Positions 1-7,172 of a stretch of 7,301 nt of DNA are shown here, in pieces. Source of the stretch: an uncultured Eubacteriales bacterium (GTDB taxonomy: Bacteria > Bacillota > Clostridia > Oscillospirales > Oscillospiraceae); the NCBI GenBank assembly GCA_905205195.1, contig CAJLCS010000087.1, positions 1-7,301 on the forward strand. Reading direction: 5' to 3'. The stretch's first letter is position 1; each line of letters opens with the position of its first letter. The translations under genes were made by a program, and so were the position numbers. The notes under the pieces were generated by a model. The model searched no databases, was not told where the DNA came from, and worked only from the letters and a program-made list of their open reading frames with translations.

Positions 1-331
1 TCCGGGTCCGCATGGTGCGGAAGTTGGTCAGCATACCGCCCAGCCAGCGGGCGTTGACGTAGTAGCCGCCGCAGCGGGCAGCCTCTTCCTTGATGGCGTC
101 CTGAGCCTGCTTCTTGGTGCCGACGAACAGCACGTTGCCGCCGCCCGCGGACAGGTCACGGACGAAGTTGTAGGCCTCTTCCAGCTTCTTGACGGTCTTC
201 TGCAGGTCGATGATGTAGATACCGTTGCGCTCCGTGTAGATGTAGGGAGCCATTTTGGGGTTCCAGCGGCGGGTCTGATGACCGAAATGGACGCCGGCCT
301 CCAGCAGTTGCTTCATAGATACGACAGACAT
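1..331 (-). CDS. rpsB: 30S ribosomal protein S2, N-terminal part (runs off the window)
   Basis: S2 is a primary component of the small ribosomal subunit; it joins late in 30S assembly near the neck on the solvent side and is needed for S1 recruitment in many bacteria. Reading leftwards from the ATG at 331-329, 110 residues are visible. They begin MSVVSMKQLLEAGVHFGHQT and contain the family hallmarks HFGHQTRRWNPKM, YIYTERNGIYIIDLQKT, NVLFVGTKKQAQDAI and the RWLGGMLTN motif. S2 is usually about 230-260 residues, so over half lies beyond position 1. The start is fixed by AAGGAG at 345-340, eight bases upstream, and by the usual Firmicutes N-terminus. A sigma-A promoter sits at 459-487 with a leader of about 120 nt. 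The following gene is usually tsf, but it is not in the window. Identity is essentially certain. Confidence 0.98.
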   Translation of the reverse strand, partial: MSVVSMKQLLEAGVHFGHQTRRWNPKMAPYIYTERNGIYIIDLQKTVKKLEEAYNFVRDLSAGGGNVLFVGTKKQAQDAIKEEAARCGGYYVNARWLGGMLTNFRTMRTR

Positions 332-452
332 TTGCGTTTCTCCTTTTGTTTTTTCCTCCACCCCGATCATCCCGCGAAGCCCGTTCCGGAAGGGAACACG
401 GGGGCACGCGATCCCCGGGTGTGTGGCATTGATGTCATGGATTTGCCCATGC
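332..452 (-). promoter_or_regulatory. rpsB 5' leader, possible structured autoregulatory leader
   Basis: The predicted rpsB transcript has about 120 untranslated bases before its ATG. On the minus strand the leader holds a possible long-range stem GGCAT/ATGCC near its 5' end and a GC-rich part with a short hairpin, GTTCC-(5 nt)-GGAAC, near 379-393. Purine-rich sequence GGAGG at about 355-359 precedes the actual ribosome binding site at 340-345. S2 is known to regulate its own mRNA through leader structures in several bacteria, so a similar role is plausible, but I do not recognise a specific leader family. Moderate to low confidence in function. Confidence 0.35.
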
Positions 453-458
453 CGAATT

Positions 459-487
459 ATTATAGTGGATCAGCGCCGGATTTGCAA
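459..487 (-). promoter_or_regulatory. Sigma-A promoter of rpsB
   Basis: Read on the minus strand there is a -35 of TTGCAA (487-482), a 17-base spacer and a perfect -10 TATAAT (464-459), predicting a start of transcription near 452. Just upstream of the -35 (about 488-520) are several A tracts on the minus strand, which resemble an UP element of the kind expected for a ribosomal protein promoter. The AT-rich patch stands out against the GC-rich surroundings. The next gene downstream is rpsB. Confidence 0.85.
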
Positions 488-499
488 GCATTTTTTCCA

Positions 500-817
500 A
501 ATTTTTTGCATTTTATTCCCGAAACGGGTGCAGCGTGTCCCAAAGCCTCGCAGAGTTCGTCACCCGCAGGCGACGAAGGGATCAAAATCATATTCGGTGG
601 CGGCGCGCCCCAGGGCGGCTTCTCTTGCCCCTGCGGGGCAATTCACCTTCTGTACGTCGGAGAATATACATATCAGGCCGCGAGTATGCAAATCGTCCGC
701 CAACGGCAATAAAGGGGGCCCCGCAAGGCGGCCCGCCTTGCGACGAAGTGCGCGAAGCGGGCTGCAATCCGATTGTCGTATTGTCGGAAAAGCCGGAAGG
801 GGTTTTTCGACAGTCTC
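500..817. other. Gene-free, inverted-repeat-rich segment between rpsB and ylmC
   Basis: No convincing gene, start signal or protein motif lies here, but the stretch carries several short hairpins. At 556-577 is a 22-base dyad that forms a 9-bp stem with a 4-base loop when read on the minus strand, where a G-U pair replaces an A/C mismatch. At 625-641 TTGCCCC and GGGGCAA flank a 3-base loop. At 722-742 CGCAAGGCG and CGCCTTGCG flank a 3-base loop. At 782-812 a 10-bp stem surrounds an 11-base loop and includes one G-T pair on the plus strand. ATATTC (590-595) and GAATAT (662-667) could close a larger fold. The 8-mer ATTGTCG(T/G) occurs in tandem at 772-787. This could be a dispersed palindromic repeat, a non-coding RNA or ylmC 3' untranslated sequence; the sequence alone does not decide. 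Confidence 0.4.
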
Positions 818-855
818 CGCCCGGCGGCAGACGGTTGTCAGTCTGCCGCCGGGCG
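818..855 (-). terminator. Perfect 15-bp GC-rich hairpin downstream of ylmC (atypical terminator)
   Basis: Arms 818-832 and 841-855 are perfectly complementary over 15 bp around an 8-base loop, starting 24 bases past the ylmC stop codon. The position suggests 3'-end formation or mRNA protection for the sigG-ylmC transcript. No U tract follows on either strand (minus-strand continuation begins GAGACTGTCG), so it does not fit a textbook intrinsic terminator. It could instead be one end of a repeat element covering the segment further left. Confidence 0.45.
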
Positions 856-879
856 TCCGGATGTGCCGGATGTGCGGCG

Positions 880-1158
880 CTACAGCAGCCCCGCCTTGGG
901 CCGGGGCACCCGGCAGTCGTCGGGCTTGGCGTCCACCAGCACGATATCCGGCCCGATCCGCCGGATGCAGCTCCACGGCAGCACAAAGTCGTCCTTCCGG
1001 CCGAACAGCCCCAGCACCCGGCAGGGGCCGGGGATCACGACGGCGCAGACCGTCCCGTCCGGCACGTCGATTTCCACATCGGAGATAAATCCCAGCCGTC
1101 GGCCGTCGCTGACGCAGATGACCTCCTTGCATTGCAGCTTTGAAAACGAAATTCCCAT
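880..1158 (-). CDS. ylmC: YlmC/YmxH-family PRC-barrel sporulation-associated protein
   Basis: This small protein of 92 residues has the single PRC-barrel fold typical of the YlmC/YmxH family, found in spore-forming Firmicutes and often next to sigG or other sporulation genes. Its biochemical role is not established. Residues 1-30 (KLQCKEVICVSDGRRLGFISDVEID) form the conserved barrel start. Residues 51-76 hold the family signature around KDDFVLPWSCIRRIGPDIVLVD. There is no signal peptide or membrane segment, so it is probably cytoplasmic. The ATG at 1158 is chosen because GGAGGGG lies six bases upstream (1171-1165). It begins 64 bases after sigG on the same strand with no convincing terminator between, so the two are likely co-transcribed in the forespore. 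A strong hairpin follows at 818-855. Confidence 0.9.
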   Translation of the reverse strand: MGISFSKLQCKEVICVSDGRRLGFISDVEIDVPDGTVCAVVIPGPCRVLGLFGRKDDFVLPWSCIRRIGPDIVLVDAKPDDCRVPRPKAGLL

Positions 1159-1222
1159 GACTCGCCCCTCCGTCCGCCTGTTTCTGGTGCAGCTTATGCG
1201 CCGGGCGGGGGAAAAAGACCGG

Positions 1223-2002
1223 TCAGCTGACGCAGACGCTTTTCCGCATGGCCCGGATGGCGTTTTTCTCCAGCCGGGACACCTGGGCCTGAGAAATGCC
1301 CAGGGCGGCGGCCACCTCCATCTGGGTTTTGCCGTCGTAGAACCGGAGGCAGAGAATCTGCCGCTCCCGGCGGCCCAGCTTGCGGAAGGCGCTTTGCAGC
1401 GTCATGTGCTCCATCCAGCGCTCGTCGGTGTTCCGGTTGTCCCGGACCTGATCCATCACCGTCAGCGGCTCGCCGCCGTCGTTGTAGATGGGGTCGTAGA
1501 GGCTGACAGGGGCGCAGACCGCGTCCAGCGCCTCCGCCACGTCCTCCGGCGGCAGGTCCAGCGCCCGGGCAATTTCCTCCAGCTGGGGCTCCCGGCCCAG
1601 ATGCAGCACCATGGCCTCCTTGCATTGCAGCACCCGGTAGGCCACGTCCCGGATGGACCGGGACACCCGGATGGCGCTGTTGTCCCGCAGATACCGCCGG
1701 ACCTCCCCGGCGATCATGGGCACGCCGTAGGTGGAAAACCGGACGCATTTGTCCGGGTCGAAGTTGGCGATGGCCTTCATCAGGCCGATGCACCCCACCT
1801 GAAACAGATCGTCGGGGCTTTCGCCCCGCTTGTCGAAGCGCTGGATGACGGACAGCACCAGCCGCAGGTTCCCCTCGATGAGGGCCTGCCGGGCCTGCTC
1901 GTCGCCGCCGCGGGCCAGCCGCAGCAGCCGGTTCATCTCCGGCTGGGACAGCACCCGGAGATTGGACGTGTTGACGCCGCACAGTTCCACTTTTCCCTGC
2001 AT
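1223..2002 (-). CDS. sigG: RNA polymerase sporulation sigma factor SigG (late forespore)
   Basis: SigG directs RNA polymerase to late forespore genes, including small acid-soluble spore proteins and germination genes. The 259-residue length matches the family. The N-terminus KVELCGVNTSNL (residues 4-15) is the characteristic SigG leader. Region 2 covers about 40-110, with NLRLVLSVIQRF, DDLFQVGCIGLMKAI and the -10-recognition stretch RFSTYGVPMIAGEVRRYLRDN. Region 3 follows (112-195, with PVSLYDPIYNDGG). Region 4 holds a helix-turn-helix, GKTQMEVAAALGISQAQVSR, at 224-243. These match SigG rather than SigF, SigE or SigK. The ATG at 2002 has AGGAGGT four bases upstream. No spoIIGA or sigE precedes it, unlike the B. 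subtilis cluster; ylmC follows. A candidate forespore-type promoter lies at 2036-2064. No truncation is seen. Confidence 0.97.
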   Translation of the reverse strand: MQGKVELCGVNTSNLRVLSQPEMNRLLRLARGGDEQARQALIEGNLRLVLSVIQRFDKRGESPDDLFQVGCIGLMKAIANFDPDKCVRFSTYGVPMIAGEVRRYLRDNSAIRVSRSIRDVAYRVLQCKEAMVLHLGREPQLEEIARALDLPPEDVAEALDAVCAPVSLYDPIYNDGGEPLTVMDQVRDNRNTDERWMEHMTLQSAFRKLGRRERQILCLRFYDGKTQMEVAAALGISQAQVSRLEKNAIRAMRKSVCVS

Positions 2003-2035
2003 GGTGACCTCCTGTGGTGAAAAACGGGATACTCA

Positions 2036-2064
2036 CAGGATGCCCCGGCGGCGGAAAATGATAC
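2036..2064 (-). promoter_or_regulatory. Candidate SigG/SigF-type promoter of sigG
   Basis: On the minus strand, GTATC (2064-2060) and CATCCTG (2042-2036) are separated by 17 bases. SigG promoters usually resemble GHATR, about 18 bases, then CATNHTA; each half here differs from that pattern at one position. The element lies about 34 bases upstream of the sigG start codon and no good sigma-A promoter was found there. In B. subtilis sigG is transcribed by SigF and then by SigG itself, so a promoter of this type is expected. This is a pattern match only. Confidence 0.4.
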
Positions 2065-2302
2065 CGGAAGGCGGATTGTACGTTTTTCACAAATTTTACG
2101 CGGCGGCGGTCCGGCGGAAACGGACAGCCTCCGACCGGCTGCGGAAAGTTCCAAACAATTTCGCGGGATTCCGCCCGGTAACGATGGCGGCGGCAGCGGT
2201 AACGTAACACGGCGGATTTCCACTTTCCGCCCCGGTTTTTCCGGCGGGGCCGGGGGCTTTGCACAGCAGGGGGAAAACCGGATACCTGTTGATAAATCAT
2301 AG
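2065..2302. other. Left half of the sigG-rpsT intergenic region, no gene seen
   Basis: This GC-rich stretch holds no supported gene. I see one isolated DnaA-box-like 9-mer, TTTTTCACA, at 2083-2091. CGGTAACG occurs twice, at 2176-2183 and 2197-2204, with starts 21 bases apart. A 6-bp hairpin, GCCCCG/CGGGGC, spans 2229-2250. None has a clear function; they may belong with the DnaA-box-like cluster immediately to the right. Confidence 0.4.
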
Positions 2303-2378
2303 TTTTCCACAATCTCCACAGACTTTTCCACATGGGTTATCCACATGGGTTTTCCACATCCCGGGGAACGGTGGAAAA
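2303..2378 (+). promoter_or_regulatory. Cluster of DnaA-box-like 9-mers
   Basis: Within 76 bases there is one perfect DnaA box, TTATCCACA (2337-2345). There are three single-mismatch boxes TTTTCCACA (2303-2311, 2324-2332, 2350-2358) and two weaker ones: ATCTCCACA at 2312-2320, and a reverse-oriented TTTTCCACC at 2370-2378. Three of the boxes are phased exactly 13 bases apart as repeats of TTWTCCACATGGG, losing the GGG in the last copy. Five of the six face the same way. Flanking sequence to the right (about 2376-2450) is richer in A and T. DnaA boxes grouped like this bind the initiator DnaA at replication origins, at titration sites and at DnaA-regulated promoters. Box identity is well supported by pattern; the site's function is inferred. 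Confidence 0.6.
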
Positions 2379-2496
2379 CGAAAGGTTGACATAAAAATGT
2401 AAGGCAGATTTCGACAAATTTCCCATTTTTCGGACGGAGGCATTTTTCACGAGAAGGGGTCCCGGCCGGGCGAAAAAAGCACTTGACAGGCCTGCG

Positions 2497-2540
2497 GCGG
2501 CGGGATGCGGAGGAATTTTGCCCCGCCGCGAAAATTTTTT
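2497..2540 (+). repeat. GC-rich dyad followed by A/T tract, upstream of the rpsT promoter
   Basis: GCGGCGGG (2497-2504) is complementary to CCCGCCGC (2522-2529) with a 17-base loop, and AAAATTTTTT follows at 2531-2540. It looks like a loose terminator, but the loop is long, four A residues separate stem and T tract, and no upstream plus-strand gene needs one. The A/T tract lies just before the rpsT -35 and may act as an UP element instead. Confidence 0.3.
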
Positions 2541-2550
2541 CAAAAAGGGA

Positions 2551-2579
2551 TTGATTTTGCGGTAAAACCACGTTATAAT
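2551..2579 (+). promoter_or_regulatory. Sigma-A promoter of rpsT
   Basis: TTGATT (2551-2556), a 17-base spacer and a perfect TATAAT (2574-2579) form a strong vegetative promoter, with transcription expected to start near 2586 and a leader of about 38 bases. An A/T tract at 2531-2546 immediately upstream could serve as an UP element. It drives rpsT and, through leaky termination at 2903-2935, possibly recG. Confidence 0.85.
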
Positions 2580-2623
2580 GTGAAACTGTATGAAATAGTT
2601 GGCGAACAGGAGGTGTCACCGCA

Positions 2624-2887
2624 ATGCCCAACATCAAATCCGCGAAAAAGCGCGTCGAGCTGTCTAAAGTCGCTTATGAGAAGAACAAGGCTGATAAGTC
2701 CGAGCTGAAGACCAACCTGAAGAAGTTCGAGGCCGCTCTGGAGTCCGGCGATCATGCCGCTGCAGAGGGCGCCTACAAGGTTGCCGTCAAGGCTGTGGAC
2801 CAGGCTGTTATCAAGGGTCTTCTGCACAAGAACAACGCTGCCCGCAAGAAGAGCAGCATGACCCTGAAGCTGAACAAGCTGGCCTGA
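2624..2887 (+). CDS. rpsT: 30S ribosomal protein S20
   Basis: S20 is a primary 16S rRNA-binding protein that binds early in assembly at the bottom of the 30S body. The 87-residue, lysine-rich, mostly helical product begins MPNIKSAKKRVELSKVA, the classic S20 N-terminus, and ends with the conserved HKNNAARKKSSMTLKLN block (residues 68-84). The length is typical. The ATG is preceded by AGGAGGTG (2608-2615) with an eight-base gap. Codon use is more highly expressed in style than in recG: lysine is almost always AAG and codons such as GCT and GTC are frequent. The gene has its own strong promoter at 2551-2579 and a hairpin plus T tract just after it. S20 represses its own translation in E. coli; nothing in this short leader shows it. 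Confidence 0.98.
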   Translation: MPNIKSAKKRVELSKVAYEKNKADKSELKTNLKKFEAALESGDHAAAEGAYKVAVKAVDQAVIKGLLHKNNAARKKSSMTLKLNKLA

Positions 2888-2902
2888 ATTCTCTGAAAAT
2901 AT

Positions 2903-2935
2903 CTCCTTCTGAGCATTGCTTGGAGGGAGTTTTTT
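2903..2935 (+). terminator. Intrinsic terminator or attenuator between rpsT and recG
   Basis: CTCCTTCT (2903-2910) pairs with GGAGGGAG (2922-2929) over 8 bp including two G-U pairs, with an 11-base loop, followed directly by six T residues (2930-2935). The stem is moderate, so read-through into recG is likely. No separate recG promoter is evident between the T tract and the recG start at 2962. Confidence 0.65.
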
Positions 2936-2961
2936 CATACCGTCACGAAGGAGGTGCCGCC

Positions 2962-5010
2962 ATGGCAAAGCTGACCGATCCGATTACCCTGCTGCGGGGC
3001 GTGGGGTCCGTCCGGCAGAAGCAGTTTGCCCAGCTGAAGATCCGGACGCTGGGGGATCTGATCTGCCATTTCCCCCGGAGCTACGACGACCGGACGCAGC
3101 TTGTGACCATCAGTCAACTGGAGCCGGGGACACCGGCCTGCTTCCGGGCCACCGTTATGTCGGCCCCCCGGACCGCCCGGATCCGGCAGGGGCTGGAGCT
3201 GACCAAACTCACCGTGGCGGATCACACCGCCCGGTTGAATCTGACCTTTTTCAATCAGCGCTTTTCCGCCGGGCAGCTGGAATACGGCCGGGAATATGTG
3301 TTCTACGGTGCGGTGTCCGGCGATTTTATCGGCTACAACATGACCTCACCGGTGTTCGAGCCGGTGGAGGATCCGCCGTCGGTCACCCGGCGGATCCTGC
3401 CCCTGTACCCGCTGACGGCGGGGCTGTCCAACGGCGCCGTGGTGAAGGCGATGGAGCAGGCCATGGCCCTGTGCGACGCGCCGGAGGAGGTGCTGCCGCC
3501 GGAGATCCGGCAGCGCTACGACCTGCTCCCGGCGGACCGGGCCTACCGGGCCATCCATATGCCCCGGGACATGGAGGAGGTCCGGCAGGCCCGGCGGCGG
3601 ATGACCTTCGAGGAATTTTTCGTATTCTCCGCCGGCCTTGCCATGATGCGGGCGGCCCGGGAGACGGTGAAAACCGCCCCCTACACCGATCTGGACCTGA
3701 CGCCCTTCCTGAATGCGCTGCCCTTCGCCCTCACCGGCGCCCAGCGCCGGGCGATTGCGGATATCAGCCGGGATTTCGGCCGGGGCACCCCCATGAACCG
3801 GCTGATTCAGGGCGACGTGGGCAGCGGTAAAACCATGGTGGCGGCGGCCGCCGCCTATCTGGCCGCCCGGAACGGCCGCCAGACGGCGCTGATGGCTCCC
3901 ACGGAAATTCTGGCGGAGCAGCACGCGGCGTCCCTTTCCCGGCTGTTTGCGCTGCTGGGCGTGGAAACGGTACTGCTCACCGGCTCCATGACCCAGCGGC
4001 AGAAGCGGGAGGCCCGGGAAAAGCTGGCCGACGGCACGGCGGCGGTGGCGGTGGGCACCCACGCCCTGCTGTCCGAGGCCACGGTGTTCCGGCAGCTGGG
4101 GCTGGTGATTACCGACGAGCAGCACCGCTTCGGCGTGGACCAGCGGGCGGCCCTGTCCGCCAAGGGGGACCACCCCCATCTGCTGGTTATGTCGGCCACC
4201 CCCATCCCCCGGACGCTGGCGCTGCTGATGTACGGCGATCTGGAGGTGTCCGTGCTGGACGAGCTGCCGCCGGGACGGCAGAAGGTGGATACCTTCCTGG
4301 TGGGGGAGAGCTACCGGGTCAGAATCAATGCTTTTATCCGCCGCCAGGTGCAGGAGGGCCATCAGTGCTTCGTGGTGTGCCCGGCGGTGGAGGAGGGCGA
4401 GCAGCCGGGGATGAAGGCGGCGTCGGTCTGGGCGGAAACGCTGCAGAAAACCGTGTTCCCCGACTTGCGGGTGGCGCTGCTCCACGGCCAGATGAAGGGC
4501 GCGGAGAAGGAAGCCGTCATGGCGTCCTTTGCCCGGGGCGAGCAGGACGTGCTGGTGGCCACCACGGTCATCGAGGTGGGCGTGGACGTGCCCAATGCCA
4601 CGCTGATGGTCATCGAGGACGCGGACCGGTTCGGCCTGAGCCAGCTCCACCAGCTCCGGGGCCGGGTGGGCCGGGGCGGCGCCAAGAGCTACTGCATTCT
4701 CACCACCCGCACTACCCAGGAGGAGACCCGGAAGCGGCTGAAGGCCCTGTGCGCCACCAACGACGGTTTCCAAATCGCCCAGGAGGACCTGAAGCTCCGG
4801 GGACCGGGAGATTTCTTCGGCTCCCGCCAGTCCGGCCTGCCGGTGTTCCGGGTGGCGGACCCGGGGCTGGAGCTGCCGCTGCTGCAGCAGGCCCAGCAGG
4901 CCGCGGCGGACTGGATCGACCGCTGCGGCACGGCCCAAACGCCGGAGGCGGCGGCTCTGCGGCAGCGGGTGGGGGCGCTGTTTGCCCGGACGGAGGGCAC
5001 CATGAACTGA
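2962..5010 (+). CDS. recG: ATP-dependent DNA helicase RecG
   Basis: RecG is a superfamily 2 double-stranded DNA translocase that regresses stalled forks and processes branched recombination intermediates and R-loops. The 682-residue length is normal. The N-terminal wedge/OB region covers about 1-160 (LRGVGSVRQKQFAQLKIRTLGDL; FFNQ near 96-99). Helicase motifs follow in order: QxxAI-type start near 258-265, Walker A GDVGSGKT at 284-291, APTEILAEQH at 312-321, Walker B DEQH at 385-388, SAT at 411-413, and motif VI QLRGRVGRG at 564-572, then the RecG C-terminal motif LRGPGDFFGSRQSG (612-625). The ATG at 2962 is chosen over an upstream in-frame TTG at 2920 because AAGGAGGTG (2948-2956) lies five bases before it and the TTG lies inside the terminator hairpin. 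It follows rpsT by 74 bases. A strong terminator follows. Confidence 0.98.
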   Translation: MAKLTDPITLLRGVGSVRQKQFAQLKIRTLGDLICHFPRSYDDRTQLVTISQLEPGTPACFRATVMSAPRTARIRQGLELTKLTVADHTARLNLTFFNQRFSAGQLEYGREYVFYGAVSGDFIGYNMTSPVFEPVEDPPSVTRRILPLYPLTAGLSNGAVVKAMEQAMALCDAPEEVLPPEIRQRYDLLPADRAYRAIHMPRDMEEVRQARRRMTFEEFFVFSAGLAMMRAARETVKTAPYTDLDLTPFLNALPFALTGAQRRAIADISRDFGRGTPMNRLIQGDVGSGKTMVAAAAAYLAARNGRQTALMAPTEILAEQHAASLSRLFALLGVETVLLTGSMTQRQKREAREKLADGTAAVAVGTHALLSEATVFRQLGLVITDEQHRFGVDQRAALSAKGDHPHLLVMSATPIPRTLALLMYGDLEVSVLDELPPGRQKVDTFLVGESYRVRINAFIRRQVQEGHQCFVVCPAVEEGEQPGMKAASVWAETLQKTVFPDLRVALLHGQMKGAEKEAVMASFARGEQDVLVATTVIEVGVDVPNATLMVIEDADRFGLSQLHQLRGRVGRGGAKSYCILTTRTTQEETRKRLKALCATNDGFQIAQEDLKLRGPGDFFGSRQSGLPVFRVADPGLELPLLQQAQQAAADWIDRCGTAQTPEAAALRQRVGALFARTEGTMN

Positions 5011-5034
5011 GGACCCGGAAAAATATCCAAGGAA

Positions 5035-5078
5035 TCTCCGGAAAAGCAGGGGAAAATCTGCTTTTCCGGAGAATTTTT
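5035..5078 (+). terminator. Strong intrinsic terminator after recG
   Basis: Arms 5035-5049 and 5058-5072 form a perfect 15-bp stem around an 8-base loop, followed by ATTTTTG (T run 5074-5078). It begins 25 bases after the recG stop codon and separates recG from the gpmI unit. Confidence 0.92.
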
Positions 5079-5107
5079 GTCTGGTTACAAAAAAATTCAA
5101 AAATTAC

Positions 5108-5136
5108 TTGTAAGTTTCCGAAAAATGATGTAAAAT
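5108..5136 (+). promoter_or_regulatory. Sigma-A promoter of the gpmI-yloU-yloV unit
   Basis: TTGTAA (5108-5113), a 17-base spacer and TAAAAT (5131-5136) give a good vegetative promoter in a sharply AT-rich island. A tracts at 5087-5107 upstream resemble an UP element. Transcription would start near 5143, leaving a leader of about 50 bases before the gpmI ATG at 5195. Confidence 0.8.
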
Positions 5137-5194
5137 AGTACAACCATTGTTATGTATAGTTCCGTATATCCTGTGAATTTTGGAGGGATCTGTT

Positions 5195-6757
<1,563 letters not shown>

Positions 6758-6800
6758 GCCTGCCGCTCCGCCAAACGATGAGAACAGGAGGTACTGATTT

Positions 6801-7154
6801 ATGATTTGCCACGAAAACGACCATGGCTCCGTCAACGTCAGCACCGGCGTGTATGTGGATATCGCCGGCACCGCTGCCGCCAACTGCTTCGGCGTCAAGG
6901 GCATGGCTGCCCGGTCCGTCACCGACGGACTGTATCATCTGCTCCGGAAGGAATCCATGAGCAAGGGCGTGCGGGTGGAATTTCATGACGATCAATCGAT
7001 TTCCATCGATCTGCACATTATGGTCGATAACGGTGTAAACCTGACGGCGGTGGGCGCTTCGATCATTTCGGAGGTCCGGTATGTGGTCGGGCAAACCACC
7101 GGTACCGAGGTCCGCGCCGTCAATGTCTACATTGATTCCATGGTAATTGGATAA
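6801..7154 (+). CDS. yloU: Asp23/Gls24 (YloU-like) alkaline-shock/envelope-stress family protein
   Basis: The 117-residue product belongs to the Asp23/Gls24 family (DUF322), small proteins linked to cell-envelope stress in Firmicutes; the exact activity is unknown. It shows the family pattern: an N-terminal strand GSVNVSTGVYVDIAGTAAANC (9-29), GVKGMAARS (31-39), a central acidic-strand block SISIDLHIMVDNGVNL (66-81), and VRYVVGQTTGTEVRAVNVYI (92-111). No membrane segment or signal peptide is present. AGGAGGT (6786-6792) lies eight bases before the ATG. It sits 43 bases after gpmI without a terminator, and 18 bases before a DAK2-domain gene, the same YloU-YloV pairing seen in Bacillus, so the three are probably one operon. 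Confidence 0.93.
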   Translation: MICHENDHGSVNVSTGVYVDIAGTAAANCFGVKGMAARSVTDGLYHLLRKESMSKGVRVEFHDDQSISIDLHIMVDNGVNLTAVGASIISEVRYVVGQTTGTEVRAVNVYIDSMVIG

Positions 7155-7172
7155 TCCGGAGGTGTAACCAAC

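Noticed and set aside
1211..1224. GACCGGTC followed by TTTTTC on the minus strand at the end of sigG, considered as a terminator
   Set aside because: The 8-bp palindrome has no loop and cannot form a stable hairpin, and ylmC is close behind on the same strand.
773..2020. Open frame of about 415 codons on the plus strand opposite ylmC and sigG
   Set aside because: It covers both recognised sporulation genes in antisense and shows no protein family features.
2324..2358. Short tandem repeats considered as a CRISPR array
   Set aside because: The 13-bp units directly adjoin each other with no spacers and match DnaA boxes; no cas genes are present.
2386..2391. Perfect -35-like TTGACA
   Set aside because: No acceptable -10 lies 16-18 bases downstream and no gene start follows; the rpsT promoter at 2551-2579 is much better.
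2483..2488. Second perfect TTGACA
   Set aside because: The sequence at the -10 distance is GC-rich without any TATAAT-like hexamer.
2920..2961. Upstream TTG start for recG
   Set aside because: It lies inside the terminator hairpin, lacks a properly spaced ribosome binding site, and would add 14 residues not expected for RecG.
3346..5100. Long open frame of about 584 codons on the minus strand opposite recG
   Set aside because: It is antisense to a fully recognisable RecG, has low-complexity His/Gly/Pro/Arg-rich composition and no family motif; GC-rich codon bias produces such frames.
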